This document shows positions 27,599-36,085 of a stretch of 64,000 nucleotides of DNA, one piece after another. The position numbers and the translations under genes were made by a program. Under the pieces are notes generated by a model, which was not told the DNA's origin, did no database searches, and saw only the letters and a list, made by a program, of their open reading frames with translations. The DNA comes from Candidatus Lindowbacteria bacterium RIFCSPLOWO2_12_FULL_62_27 (GTDB lineage Bacteria > Lindowbacteria > 2-12-FULL-62-27). The stretch is taken from the NCBI GenBank assembly GCA_001784175.1, contig MFPR01000020.1, forward strand, positions 1-64,000. The letters are read 5' to 3'. Numbering within the stretch: position 1 is the first letter of the stretch; the number at the start of each line of letters is the position of its first letter.

Positions 27599-28350
27599 TT
27601 CAGCAGATGAAATGCGTTTTTGTAGGGCGTAAGATCGAGATCCCATTCTCCGCTCCGCAGGATTGGGCGATTCCCGGCCGACACGATGTTGACAGAGCGG
27701 GTGGCTCTCCCCCCCAGAGATGTAAACGTCTCAATGCGATCCGGCGAGAGAATATCTCCCGGAATCACGAAAATGTCCCGAGACTCTTCATCATCGACGA
27801 CCACAAAATAGGGTCCCAAGTCCGCAATCGCGCGGGCGACGATCGGACTTAAACTGATACGATGGCGGATCCCCAATGACCGAATCGTCGTGCGATACAG
27901 GTAACAGTTTCTGTCACGGACCTTATATGTCCTCGCCGATCCGGGTATTCCAGAGAGAATCCGGTCCATCTTGACATTGAACTTCGCCCCAAAGAGCAGA
28001 TCATCCTCCGACATTTCTCTCATCTTATATGCCGGGGTTTCCTGCCCGGCGTCGGAGACGCCGGCACTTGGGGCCGCGGAGCGGCTGACCCGTCCGGCGG
28101 CGATTCCGGATGCGAGGGGAATGACGAGAAGAACCCAGACGGCCGCGGGCAACCGGCGCCGCGCCACCGACATGCGCGCCAGGGCCGGGCGCCATTCCAC
28201 ATTTTTTAAATCTCCCGTGCGCCACGCGCCGCAAGACGGACAGGCTCGCCCGGATTCGGCCGCCATGTGTCCGCAGGCGGGGCAGGCAACGGCCACCCCG
28301 CTCTCGTCCGTCCGTGGACTTTGCGGGATTCCCTCCGTCCGTCCGGTCAT
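27595..28350 (-). CDS. zinc-ribbon membrane protein with the shared kinase C-terminal domain
   Basis: 251 residues with no kinase domain. An N-terminal zinc ribbon (C23, C26, C37, C40; VACPACGHMA, ACPSCGAW) is followed by one transmembrane helix (67-87) and an extracytoplasmic domain (115-251). That domain is colinear with the end of the neighbouring kinase: FGAKFNVKMDRI, RTYKVRDRNCYLYR, FVVVDDEESRDIFVIPGDIL and the ending DLTPYKNAFHLLK. It looks like a duplicate of that kinase whose catalytic domain was replaced by a zinc ribbon. Residues about 93-102 are encoded by a 29-base palindromic repeat found elsewhere in the window. ATGA overlaps join it to the kinases on both sides. Function unknown; a decoy or co-receptor for the same ligand is plausible. 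Confidence 0.85.
   Translation of the reverse strand: MTGRTEGIPQSPRTDESGVAVACPACGHMAAESGRACPSCGAWRTGDLKNVEWRPALARMSVARRRLPAAVWVLLVIPLASGIAAGRVSRSAAPSAGVSDAGQETPAYKMREMSEDDLLFGAKFNVKMDRILSGIPGSARTYKVRDRNCYLYRTTIRSLGIRHRISLSPIVARAIADLGPYFVVVDDEESRDIFVIPGDILSPDRIETFTSLGGRATRSVNIVSAGNRPILRSGEWDLDLTPYKNAFHLLK
28046..28074 (+). repeat. 29-base dispersed palindromic element, copy 1
   Basis: Begins with the hairpin CCGGCGTC-GGA-GACGCCGG and continues ACTTGGGGC (split here: total 28 to 29 bases including the joining bases). It is identical to bases 63231-63259 in the same orientation. This copy lies inside the zinc-ribbon membrane protein gene and keeps its reading frame. Confidence 0.85.
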
Positions 28351-30032
28351 TTCAGGAGATGGAACGCATTTTTGTAGGGCGTAAGGTCGAGTTCCCATTC
28401 GCCGCTTTGCAAGAGCGCACTCTTTCCACCAGAACGGACTGTCGCATACCTGGTAGAACTTGTAGTATTCGCCCGGACAAATTTTTCCATTGTTTCCGTC
28501 GACAAAATGTTCCCGGGGATCACAAAAACTTCATCGAGGTCATCCGTTTCGACAACCAGGAACCAAGGACCCAACTTGTCCATGAGCCGTGGGAGGGCTG
28601 GATTTAAATAGACCTTCATTCGCCTCACACGTTCTGCAGATGCGGCATACAGGTAATATTTGCCGCCCTGGACCTCATATGTTCTCGCGTGCGTACCTGT
28701 TCTTCCTCCCACGCGAATTCTCTCGATCTTGAGATTCAGCTTCGCCGCCCACGGCAACGCGTCGTCCGCCGCCTGCTTTGTTGATATGGCCGGCGCGTCC
28801 ACTTCATCCCGTTGGTCATCCTCATCTGCAAGCTGGGACTCCGGCGCGTATGCCCTTTGCCCGCCCCCCGTGACGGAGACCCACCCGATGGGCGCGCCGG
28901 CGGCGAAGGCGGCGAGGGAGGCGATGAGCGCGATGGCGACCCGGCGAAGGCTCACGAAACCGCCGCCGGGGTCCGGCGCGGGGCGGGAGGACGAAAGAGC
29001 GTAGGTGCGGCCGCCGATCTCGGCTTCGATCACTCCCCGGCGGCCGATCTTGCCGGACCGTACGACCTGGCCGACCGCCCCTCGCGGAGGCGGGTGTCCG
29101 CCCGCCGCATGATGATGGCAGGCGATCTGCGCGTGATAAAAGACTTCGCCCGGAATGTAGGCGCGGTCTGACCGGTAGGCGAACGCCTGCGGAATCGGGT
29201 CGTCAGAGTCCAGGTCTCGCAAGAGATCCGCACATGATCCGTATCGGCCGGCCGGCTCGCGGCAGAGGCACCGCATGACGATCAGATCCAGTTTCTGGGA
29301 TACGCCGTCTTTGACCTCCGACGGAAATTTGATGTGGTAGCTGGGATTGAGCAGCGTCGCGGTAATGGATGCGATGTTCCGTGCCTCATAGGGCGTCCGG
29401 CCGGCCAGGATTTCGTAGGCGATGACGCCGATCGACCAGAGGTCCGACCGGGCGTCGATGGCGGCGCGGGACTCGAACTGCTCGGGGGCCATGTAGGCGG
29501 GCGTGCCGAAGTGTTGGCCGGTCATGGTGAGGGTCGCCTCGTCGACGAGTTTGGAGATGCCGAAATCGACGAGCTTGATGCCGGTTGCGCCGTTGACGAT
29601 GACGTTTTTCGGTGAAATATCCCGGTGGATGATTCCAACGCCGTGCGCGTACGACAGAATTCCCGCAAGATCCCGGATAACCCTCACCGCCAGGTCAGGC
29701 CCGCCGGAGGGAGGGTGAGCCAGGACCCATTCGAGTGACCGGCCCTCGAGAAATTCCATGACGACGTATCGGCGGCCGTCCACCTCTCCGTCGTCGATGT
29801 GCCGGGGGATGCCGGGATGATTCAGTTTTCGCAGCGACGCGCATTCCCGCTTGAACCGCTCCCGGAACCTCTCGTTCTTCGACAGATGCTGCGGCAGAAC
29901 TTTGAGCGCCACGGGCGGGCCGCCCTGCGGGGATTCGGCCAGATATACGTTGCCCATGCCCCCGTGGCCGACCTCCCGGATGATCCTGAAAGGCCCGAAA
30001 AATTCGACGCTTGGCGCGGGAGGCGGCGTCAT
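28347..30032 (-). CDS. transmembrane Ser/Thr protein kinase with shared C-terminal domain
   Basis: 561 residues. Kinase domain 12-275: Gly loop VGHGGMGNVYLAE, K44 in VALK, HRDISPKN (D138, N143), DFG at D156, and APEQF in the activation segment. A linker with a His-rich patch (about 300-313) leads to one transmembrane helix (365-387). The extracytoplasmic domain (423-561) ends DLTPYKNAFHLLK and is colinear with that of the next gene. The kinase domain is strongly similar to the HhH kinase upstream, down to long identical DNA stretches (compare 29517-29580 with 32314-32380), so the two arose by tandem duplication. Start and stop both overlap neighbours (ATGA). It probably senses an envelope signal; substrate proteins unknown. 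Confidence 0.93.
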   Translation of the reverse strand: MTPPPAPSVEFFGPFRIIREVGHGGMGNVYLAESPQGGPPVALKVLPQHLSKNERFRERFKRECASLRKLNHPGIPRHIDDGEVDGRRYVVMEFLEGRSLEWVLAHPPSGGPDLAVRVIRDLAGILSYAHGVGIIHRDISPKNVIVNGATGIKLVDFGISKLVDEATLTMTGQHFGTPAYMAPEQFESRAAIDARSDLWSIGVIAYEILAGRTPYEARNIASITATLLNPSYHIKFPSEVKDGVSQKLDLIVMRCLCREPAGRYGSCADLLRDLDSDDPIPQAFAYRSDRAYIPGEVFYHAQIACHHHAAGGHPPPRGAVGQVVRSGKIGRRGVIEAEIGGRTYALSSSRPAPDPGGGFVSLRRVAIALIASLAAFAAGAPIGWVSVTGGGQRAYAPESQLADEDDQRDEVDAPAISTKQAADDALPWAAKLNLKIERIRVGGRTGTHARTYEVQGGKYYLYAASAERVRRMKVYLNPALPRLMDKLGPWFLVVETDDLDEVFVIPGNILSTETMEKFVRANTTSSTRYATVRSGGKSALLQSGEWELDLTPYKNAFHLLK

Positions 30033-32854
30033 CGGACGGTCAGGAAATCCTTCAGGATCTTCATGCGCATTTCGACGCCGGCGCCGGCATCCAGAAACGG
30101 GCGAAGTTCGTCGACCGATCGAAATTTGCGGGACTTGCGTGCCTTCAGAATACCGGATATCTCTCCGCGTCCGATATAGGGAATTCCCTTGAACCGGGCC
30201 TCCGGCAGAGTGTGGACGTCCTGCGGCTCGCCCCACAGGCTCAGGAATTCCAAGTCAACCGTCACGGTCCGATCGCCCGGTTTGACGTAGAGCGCCTTCC
30301 GATATCGGGCAAGGCGTTCCCCCGCCGGTTCTGATTTGGGATTGTACTGCAATGGCTCAATCACCCCGCGAATAAACTCCTCCACATCCCCAAACGCCCC
30401 CCGGCGGTGGCGGTGCATCATGATCAGGAGCGGATCCCGCCACGTTCGGAGCAGGCCTGTCAAATCCGAGAGTGAGGCATGATTCAGATCCAGCCGTTCC
30501 GCAACCGACGTGACGACGATGAAATCTTTCAACAGATTCAGCCGGATTTTGGGATCCCAGGATGCGTCCAGCAGCGGCAGAAGGTCTTGAAATGATCGGA
30601 ACGCCCGCCTCTCACGGACGCGCCAGACAGCCGTTTTTTCGTGCCCTTTCAAAAGAGGCAGGTTGTGGATCTGATCAAAGGACGCGGTGTTCAGATTGAC
30701 GGGTTCATTCCACATCCGCAGAAACTCCGGATCAACGGTCACCGTCGCGTCTCCCGGGGCAACCATAAGGATGTCCCGGTATCGTTTGACCTGTTCTTGA
30801 ACCGTTTCCCTATGGGGCTTGTAGCCGACCGGCAAAAGAATGCCGTTGATATATTCATCGACGCTCCGGAACGCTCCGTGACGGTGGCGGTGCATCATGA
30901 TGAGCATCGCGTCCCGGTCGCGGCCTTTGCCGAAGGCGCCAATCAGCTCTTCGAGCGAGGCGTGATTCAAGTCGACCCGGGCGCGCCTGGAAAGTCGGGA
31001 GGAAGCCAGTTGTTCGGCATAAAATTTGTCGACGGCCTGCTTGTAGGTGCGGTCGAGCGTTTCGTTGCCGAGAGTTATAAAATCCAGCCACACCACTTCC
31101 TTGCGCCTCTCATATCCCGCCGAGGGTCCGCTTGCGGCTTTCAGCACGTCGTCCAGGCTGCGAAGCGTTCCTCCATGGGCGCGGTACTGCACGATATCTC
31201 CGGCAGTGCTTGATCCAATAAAGGGCACGGTCGCGAGTTCTTCCGACGATGCGCGGTTGATGTCGATCCGCCGGTATCGTTTGAGAAATTCGTCGTCGGC
31301 CGGCGCGGCCGCATGGGACTCAACTTTCAACTGGTGACGGTAGTTCTGGATGGCATAGTATCTCATCCCGGCGAGGATCGCCCCCGCGTCATCCATATTC
31401 TTGAAAGCCCCATGATTGTGACGGTAGGCCAGCAGAGACATGGCGCAGTTGTCGCTCAGGCCTTTGATCCTGACCAGGTCTGAAAATTTCGCCGTGTTGA
31501 GGTCGACGACGAGGTCGGCGTCTTTTATGTGTTGAGTTGTCGGGGTCGACGATTTTTGAATCGCCCCGATGCGGGAAGGCGCCGGCGTGACATGAGGTGA
31601 CCGGCTCCAGAAGATCGCCCCCGCGATCAACGCGACGGGGAGGGCCGACCATGCGACGGCTTTGAGCAGGCGCCGCCGTCGCGCGTGCCGGCCGGACTGC
31701 GATCGGGAGCGCGTCACGCGGCAGAGGGATTCGGCTCCGGCCGCGATCAGGCCGCATGCCGGACAGGCCTGGCCGCCGGCCAGTCCGTGCCCGCATTCGG
31801 CGCATGGGGTGTTGTTGTCCGTTTCGGTCTCCGCTGGCGCCGCGGTCAGGCGGCGGCTGTGGCTGGCGCCGTGGTGGATCAGTCCCACGAACCTCCGCCT
31901 TCCCAGCTTTCCCGCCTCATCCACGACCGCCCAACGACGGGCATGGGGCAGGTAAACCAGGTCGTCCAGTTGATAGATCCGCCGAGGATCGTACGTTTCA
32001 TCCGGCGCCGGCCGGCTGAGGGCCTCGATGACGGCGGTTGCGGAGGGGAATCGGTATCGGGGATTTTTTTGGAGCAAACGATCGACGACGGCCGCCAAGG
32101 CCGGGGGAATGTCCGGATTCAGGTCGAGTACGGCGGGCGGCGACAGGTTGGGATTCCCTAATTTCTGAATGACGACGATATTATCCCCTTCGAATGGGGT
32201 CCGGCCGGTCAGCGCATGAAAGGCCACCGCGCCCATCGACCAGAGGTCCGACAGCTCCGGATGGACGCCGGCGGTCCCAAACTGTTCCGGGGCCATGAAG
32301 GAGGGCGTGCCGAAGTGCTGGCCGGTCATGGTGAGCGTGGCTTCGTCGACGAGTTTGGAGATGCCGAAATCGACGAGCCTGATTTGGGATGCGTCGTCCA
32401 CAATGACGTTCCTCGGGGAAATGTCGCGGTGGATGACGCCCATGCCGTGCGCATAAGAAAGAATCCCCGCAAGCTCCCGGATGAGTCGCGCGGCCAGGTC
32501 AGGCCCGCCGGAGGGGTGCGCCAGAACCCATTCGAGGGACCGGCCCTCGAAAAATTCCATGACGACGTATCTGCGGCCGTCCACCTCTCCGTCGTCGATG
32601 TGCCGTGGGATTCCGGGATGGTTCAGCTTCCGAAGCGACGCGCACTCCCGGTTAAAGCGCTCCCGGAATTGATCGTTCTTCGACAGATGCTGCGGCATGA
32701 CCTTGACCGCCACGGGCGCCCCGCCCATCGGGGATTCAGCCAGATAGACATTCCCCATGCCCCCGTGACCGATCTCCCGGATGATCCTGAAATCTCCGAA
32801 AAATTCGGCGCCTTCCAGCATGGAAGGCCAGTGAAACAGATCAGCCGGGGGCAT
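30029..32854 (-). CDS. transmembrane Ser/Thr kinase with six ComEA-like helix-hairpin-helix units
   Basis: 941 residues. Kinase domain 20-285 (IGHGGMGNVYLAE, K51, HRDISPRN with D144, DFG 162-164, FMAPEQF). A zinc ribbon follows (C351, C354, C364, C367: CAECGHG, CPACG), then one transmembrane helix (about 397-416). The outside part holds six helix-hairpin-helix units at about 449-511, 528-588, 626-692, 718-780, 786-852 and 878-941, each with the ComEA/T2SK pattern of LN-A-S then PxIG and R..GxFRSxDEL (LATVPFIGSSTAGDIVQYR; FKGIPYIGRGEISGILKAR). Units 3-4 and 5-6 form two copies of a 155-residue repeat. First gene of the operon. ComEA units bind DNA, so a DNA-sensing kinase is possible (inference). 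The start could also be the Met at 32821. Confidence 0.92.
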   Translation of the reverse strand: MPPADLFHWPSMLEGAEFFGDFRIIREIGHGGMGNVYLAESPMGGAPVAVKVMPQHLSKNDQFRERFNRECASLRKLNHPGIPRHIDDGEVDGRRYVVMEFFEGRSLEWVLAHPSGGPDLAARLIRELAGILSYAHGMGVIHRDISPRNVIVDDASQIRLVDFGISKLVDEATLTMTGQHFGTPSFMAPEQFGTAGVHPELSDLWSMGAVAFHALTGRTPFEGDNIVVIQKLGNPNLSPPAVLDLNPDIPPALAAVVDRLLQKNPRYRFPSATAVIEALSRPAPDETYDPRRIYQLDDLVYLPHARRWAVVDEAGKLGRRRFVGLIHHGASHSRRLTAAPAETETDNNTPCAECGHGLAGGQACPACGLIAAGAESLCRVTRSRSQSGRHARRRRLLKAVAWSALPVALIAGAIFWSRSPHVTPAPSRIGAIQKSSTPTTQHIKDADLVVDLNTAKFSDLVRIKGLSDNCAMSLLAYRHNHGAFKNMDDAGAILAGMRYYAIQNYRHQLKVESHAAAPADDEFLKRYRRIDINRASSEELATVPFIGSSTAGDIVQYRAHGGTLRSLDDVLKAASGPSAGYERRKEVVWLDFITLGNETLDRTYKQAVDKFYAEQLASSRLSRRARVDLNHASLEELIGAFGKGRDRDAMLIMMHRHRHGAFRSVDEYINGILLPVGYKPHRETVQEQVKRYRDILMVAPGDATVTVDPEFLRMWNEPVNLNTASFDQIHNLPLLKGHEKTAVWRVRERRAFRSFQDLLPLLDASWDPKIRLNLLKDFIVVTSVAERLDLNHASLSDLTGLLRTWRDPLLIMMHRHRRGAFGDVEEFIRGVIEPLQYNPKSEPAGERLARYRKALYVKPGDRTVTVDLEFLSLWGEPQDVHTLPEARFKGIPYIGRGEISGILKARKSRKFRSVDELRPFLDAGAGVEMRMKILKDFLTVR

Positions 32855-32909
32855 TCAAGCGCCGTACGCACGGCTTCCTCAAACCGGCGGCATTAGTTAA
32901 CGTGACTTC

Positions 32910-33689
32910 ATGCTGCACCGCCTGGTTGTGTGGATCGTTGCCTGTGGATTCTGTCTCCTTTCATCCGCCGCCGCGTCGGATGTCCGGCAAAGCCTGGAAC
33001 GGATCCGGCGGGCGCAGTCGACGGCGGAGGTGGGGGAGATCGTGAAGATCGCGAGGGAAATTGCCGATGAGATATTCATGGCGCCCGCGCCGACCCCCCG
33101 GCTGACCGCGACCGTGGTGGGATTGTTCCGGAAAGCCGAGGCGCTGAATGGCGGCGCGCTGTCGGCGGAGGACGCGGGCCGGGTCGGGCGTTTGTATCTG
33201 ATGCTGTCGGAGTCCTACGCCGACGTGGCGAAACGATATCTGGACCGGTCGGTGCGGGAGACGGGGGATCCGGAGGAGCGGGTGGCGCTGGGGAACGCCG
33301 AATTGTATTTGGGCAACCCGGGCGCGGCGCGGCGGGAGTATCTGAAGGTGAGCGAGCGTCGGCCGGAGGATCAGGTGGTGCTGGTGAATCTGGCGATGGC
33401 CGAGCGGGCCCTGGGCGACACGGCCTCCGCGTACGGGCGCCTGCGGCAGGTCCAGTCGCGCCCGAGAAACGTGGCGGTCGAGCGGATCGCGACGCTGGCG
33501 ATGGCGGACATACAACTTGCGTCGAGAGATTATTCGGGCGCGCGTCTGGAAGTGCAGAAACTATTGAGAAAGTGGCCGTCGGACCGGGAGGGGTTGATGA
33601 TGCTGAAACAGATATTCGAGAAGGAAGGCAAGGCCAGGGAGTCACGGGAAGTGGAAACGCGTCTGAAGGGACGCCCGGGAAGACCTTAG
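32910..33689 (+). CDS. exported TPR protein upstream of mreB
   Basis: 259 residues with an N-terminal signal sequence (hydrophobic run [17 protein letters not shown], likely cut before or after ASD; the Cys in the run does not form a clear lipobox). Four or so TPR units follow (for example [59 protein letters not shown]). It probably works in the periplasm as a scaffold. It begins 55 bases from the divergent kinase operon and ends 13 bases before mreB, so it is likely the first gene of the rod-shape operon and may act in cell-wall elongation. No specific family assigned. Confidence 0.8.
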   Translation: MLHRLVVWIVACGFCLLSSAAASDVRQSLERIRRAQSTAEVGEIVKIAREIADEIFMAPAPTPRLTATVVGLFRKAEALNGGALSAEDAGRVGRLYLMLSESYADVAKRYLDRSVRETGDPEERVALGNAELYLGNPGAARREYLKVSERRPEDQVVLVNLAMAERALGDTASAYGRLRQVQSRPRNVAVERIATLAMADIQLASRDYSGARLEVQKLLRKWPSDREGLMMLKQIFEKEGKARESREVETRLKGRPGRP

Positions 33690-33702
33690 GGAGGATTTCG
33701 GG

Positions 33703-34725
33703 ATGAAACTGCTGAACACGATACTCGGGTATGTTTCGAGCGATATGGGAATCGATCTTGGAACCGCGAACACGCTGGTGTACGTGAAGGGCCAGGGCAT
33801 TGTCCTGCGCGAGCCGAGCGTAGTGGCGATCGACACCGACACGGGGGATGTCAAGGCCGTGGGCGACGAGGCGAAGCGGATGGTCGGGCGAACGCCCGCG
33901 CACATCCAGGCGATCCGGCCGCTGAAGGACGGCGTGATCGCGAACTTTGACGTCGCGGAAAAGATGATCCGGCATTTCATCGAGAAGGTCCACAACCGGC
34001 GCAGCACCTGGGTGTCGCCCCGGATCGTGATCGGCGTTCCGTCGGGAATCACCGAAGTGGAGAAACGGGCCGTGACCGAATCGGCGCTCGCCGCGGGCGC
34101 GCGGGAGGCGCTGACGATCGAGGAGCCGCTGGCGGCGGCCATCGGCGCGAACATGCCCGTCCAGGAGCCGTCGGGCAACATGGTGGTCGACATCGGCGGC
34201 GGGACGACCGAGGTTGCCGTCATATCGCTCGGCGGGATGGTGCGGTCGGCCAGCGTGCGGGTGGCGGGCGATGAGCTGGACGACGCGGTGACGCAGCACA
34301 TCAAGAAGGTCTACAACCTGATGATCGGCGAGCGGACGGCGGAGGACATCAAGATCCAGATCGGCTCGGCGTTTCCGCTGGATGAGGAGAAGACGTTGGA
34401 GATCCGCGGCCGGGATCTCATCAGCGGCCTGCCGAAGACGATCACGATCAGTTCGGAAGAAATCCGGGAGGCGTTGTCCGAGCCGCTGACGACCATTCTG
34501 AGCGCGGTGAAGGAGACGCTGGAGCAGACGCCGCCGGAACTGGCGTCGGACATCATGGAACGCGGGATCCTCATGGCCGGCGGCGGCGCGCTTCTCAGGG
34601 GCATCGACAAGCTGTTGAGCAAGGAGACCGGCCTGCCGGTGCACGTGGCGGAGGATCCGCTGACCTGCGTGGTGCTGGGCGCGGGGAAATATCTCGAAGA
34701 AATGAAAAATTTCCATCCGCTCTGA
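33703..34725 (+). CDS. mreB: rod-shape determining actin homologue MreB
   Basis: Actin-fold ATPase that forms membrane-bound filaments and directs lateral wall synthesis. 340 residues. Phosphate 1 motif [18 protein letters not shown], phosphate 2 motif [19 protein letters not shown] and the adenosine motif [14 protein letters not shown] are intact, as is the [11 protein letters not shown] block. The N-terminal sequence [14 protein letters not shown] can act as an amphipathic membrane anchor. It precedes mreC by 11 bases and is part of the operon continuing to the PBP2 gene. Confidence 0.98.
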   Translation: MKLLNTILGYVSSDMGIDLGTANTLVYVKGQGIVLREPSVVAIDTDTGDVKAVGDEAKRMVGRTPAHIQAIRPLKDGVIANFDVAEKMIRHFIEKVHNRRSTWVSPRIVIGVPSGITEVEKRAVTESALAAGAREALTIEEPLAAAIGANMPVQEPSGNMVVDIGGGTTEVAVISLGGMVRSASVRVAGDELDDAVTQHIKKVYNLMIGERTAEDIKIQIGSAFPLDEEKTLEIRGRDLISGLPKTITISSEEIREALSEPLTTILSAVKETLEQTPPELASDIMERGILMAGGGALLRGIDKLLSKETGLPVHVAEDPLTCVVLGAGKYLEEMKNFHPL

Positions 34726-34736
34726 GCTGATGTGAT

Positions 34737-35633
34737 GTGGGGAGGGAGCATTCACACCGTCATCCGGACCTGACCGGTCCGGCGCCCTCCTTCCGGCCTT
34801 CCCGTTCGGAATTCGTCCTGCTTCTTGTGGCGGCGCTCCTTTACTGGTTTCAGCCCGTGTGGCCGGCGCTCCGGTTTGCGCCGGCGTTTCTCGAAGGCGG
34901 CGTCCGGGACTGGGTGGGCGAGCGTGGGGCGCGCATGGCCGACTGGAAGGGCGCGCGCCGGAAACTGGAAGCGTCCCGCCGGGAGAACGAACAACTCCGG
35001 GCGGAACTTTTGGTCAAAGACGCCGAGGTTCGGATGCTGTCCTTGCAGGTCCTTGAAAACGACGCGCTCCGGTCTCTGTTCTCGCTTTCCAAACGTCCCG
35101 ACTATCGTTACCTGTACGGCGAGGTCCGGTCCCGCAAGGTCCGGAGCACGGACGCGCGGCTCTTTGTCCGCGTGGCCGGCATGGACCCGGCGATCCGGGA
35201 GACGCTCCCGGGCGCGCCCGTGGTCGCGGCGGTTCCGCCCCAGTGGATCGCGGTGGGGCAGGTGGTTCAGGCGAAGGAGAGTCTGGTCGAAGTGATGCTC
35301 TTGTCTGATCCGCGTTCTCGAATCGGCGTGACGGCGGTCGACACGCCGTCGCTCGGCAGCGCTCTGATGATCGGCGCCGGCGCCGACCGGATGGTCCTGG
35401 ATTTTGTGGCGCATCCGACGTTCGTCAAGAAACTGTATCCGGACCTGATTCTGGTGACGGGTCCGGAGAGCCGGTTCCCGCAGGGACTGGCGGCGGCGCG
35501 GCTCGCGGCCGATCAGGGCCACGCGGAATCGGGATGGACGCCGGATGCCCTGCGACCGCGGCCGGTGGTTCCGTACGAGGAGTTGCCGTTCGTGGTGATT
35601 CTGGCGCCGCTTCGCGAGGACCAGCGATGGTGA
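34737..35633 (+). CDS. mreC: rod-shape determining protein MreC
   Basis: Bitopic inner-membrane protein that links MreB with the periplasmic wall synthases. 298 residues starting at GTG 34737. A transmembrane helix at about 25-42 (FVLLLVAALLYWF) is followed by a coiled coil (KLEASRRENEQLRAELLVKDAE) and the two-barrel MreC core (YGEVRSRKVRSTDARLFVRV, GAPVVAAVPPQWIAVGQVV, VLDFVAHPTFVKKLYPDLILVTG). The last seven bases overlap the mreD start. The usual Asp-rich motif of the second barrel is only loosely conserved, as is common. Confidence 0.92.
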   Translation: MGREHSHRHPDLTGPAPSFRPSRSEFVLLLVAALLYWFQPVWPALRFAPAFLEGGVRDWVGERGARMADWKGARRKLEASRRENEQLRAELLVKDAEVRMLSLQVLENDALRSLFSLSKRPDYRYLYGEVRSRKVRSTDARLFVRVAGMDPAIRETLPGAPVVAAVPPQWIAVGQVVQAKESLVEVMLLSDPRSRIGVTAVDTPSLGSALMIGAGADRMVLDFVAHPTFVKKLYPDLILVTGPESRFPQGLAAARLAADQGHAESGWTPDALRPRPVVPYEELPFVVILAPLREDQRW

Positions 35634-36085
35634 TTCTCAAGTTTCTGATTCTGTCGCTGGCCGGCGTCTTTTTCTGCGTGGCGAGCGTGCCCACGCCGAT
35701 CGGCGCGATCCGGTTCGAGTTCCCGTTTTTTCTGGTCTACCTGAGTGCGGTCCGGGACCGGCGGCCGTGGCAGTCCGGCCTGACATTTTTTGTGCCGTCG
35801 GTCGTGTTTGATTTCATCGACCAGCAATTTGCGTCGACGTTCGCCCATCTACTCGTGTTCATGGCCCTCCGGCGGATGAATGGCCTTGTGCATTTCGACC
35901 GGGTCCCCAACGCATTGTTTCTCGGCTTCATCGCCGCCGTGGTCGACCGGGCCTTCTTTGGATTTTTTGCGGGCGTGAAGGCGGGCCTTGGGGCGGACCT
36001 CGTGTGGAACGCGATGCTGGATCCGGCCTATGCGCTGACGGTGGCGGCGCTCTACGCCTGGCTCGCGTATTTCCGGCCCAGGTGA
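35627..36085 (+). CDS. mreD: rod-shape determining membrane protein MreD
   Basis: Hydrophobic protein of 152 residues with four to five predicted transmembrane helices (MVILKFLILSLAGVFFCV and LTVAALYAWLAYF at the two ends). Sequence identity of MreD is low in general; the call rests on size, topology and position between mreC and a PBP2 gene. Its ATG overlaps the mreC stop, and its TGA overlaps the GTG start of the PBP2 gene (GTGA), which indicates translational coupling. Confidence 0.85.
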   Translation: MVILKFLILSLAGVFFCVASVPTPIGAIRFEFPFFLVYLSAVRDRRPWQSGLTFFVPSVVFDFIDQQFASTFAHLLVFMALRRMNGLVHFDRVPNALFLGFIAAVVDRAFFGFFAGVKAGLGADLVWNAMLDPAYALTVAALYAWLAYFRPR

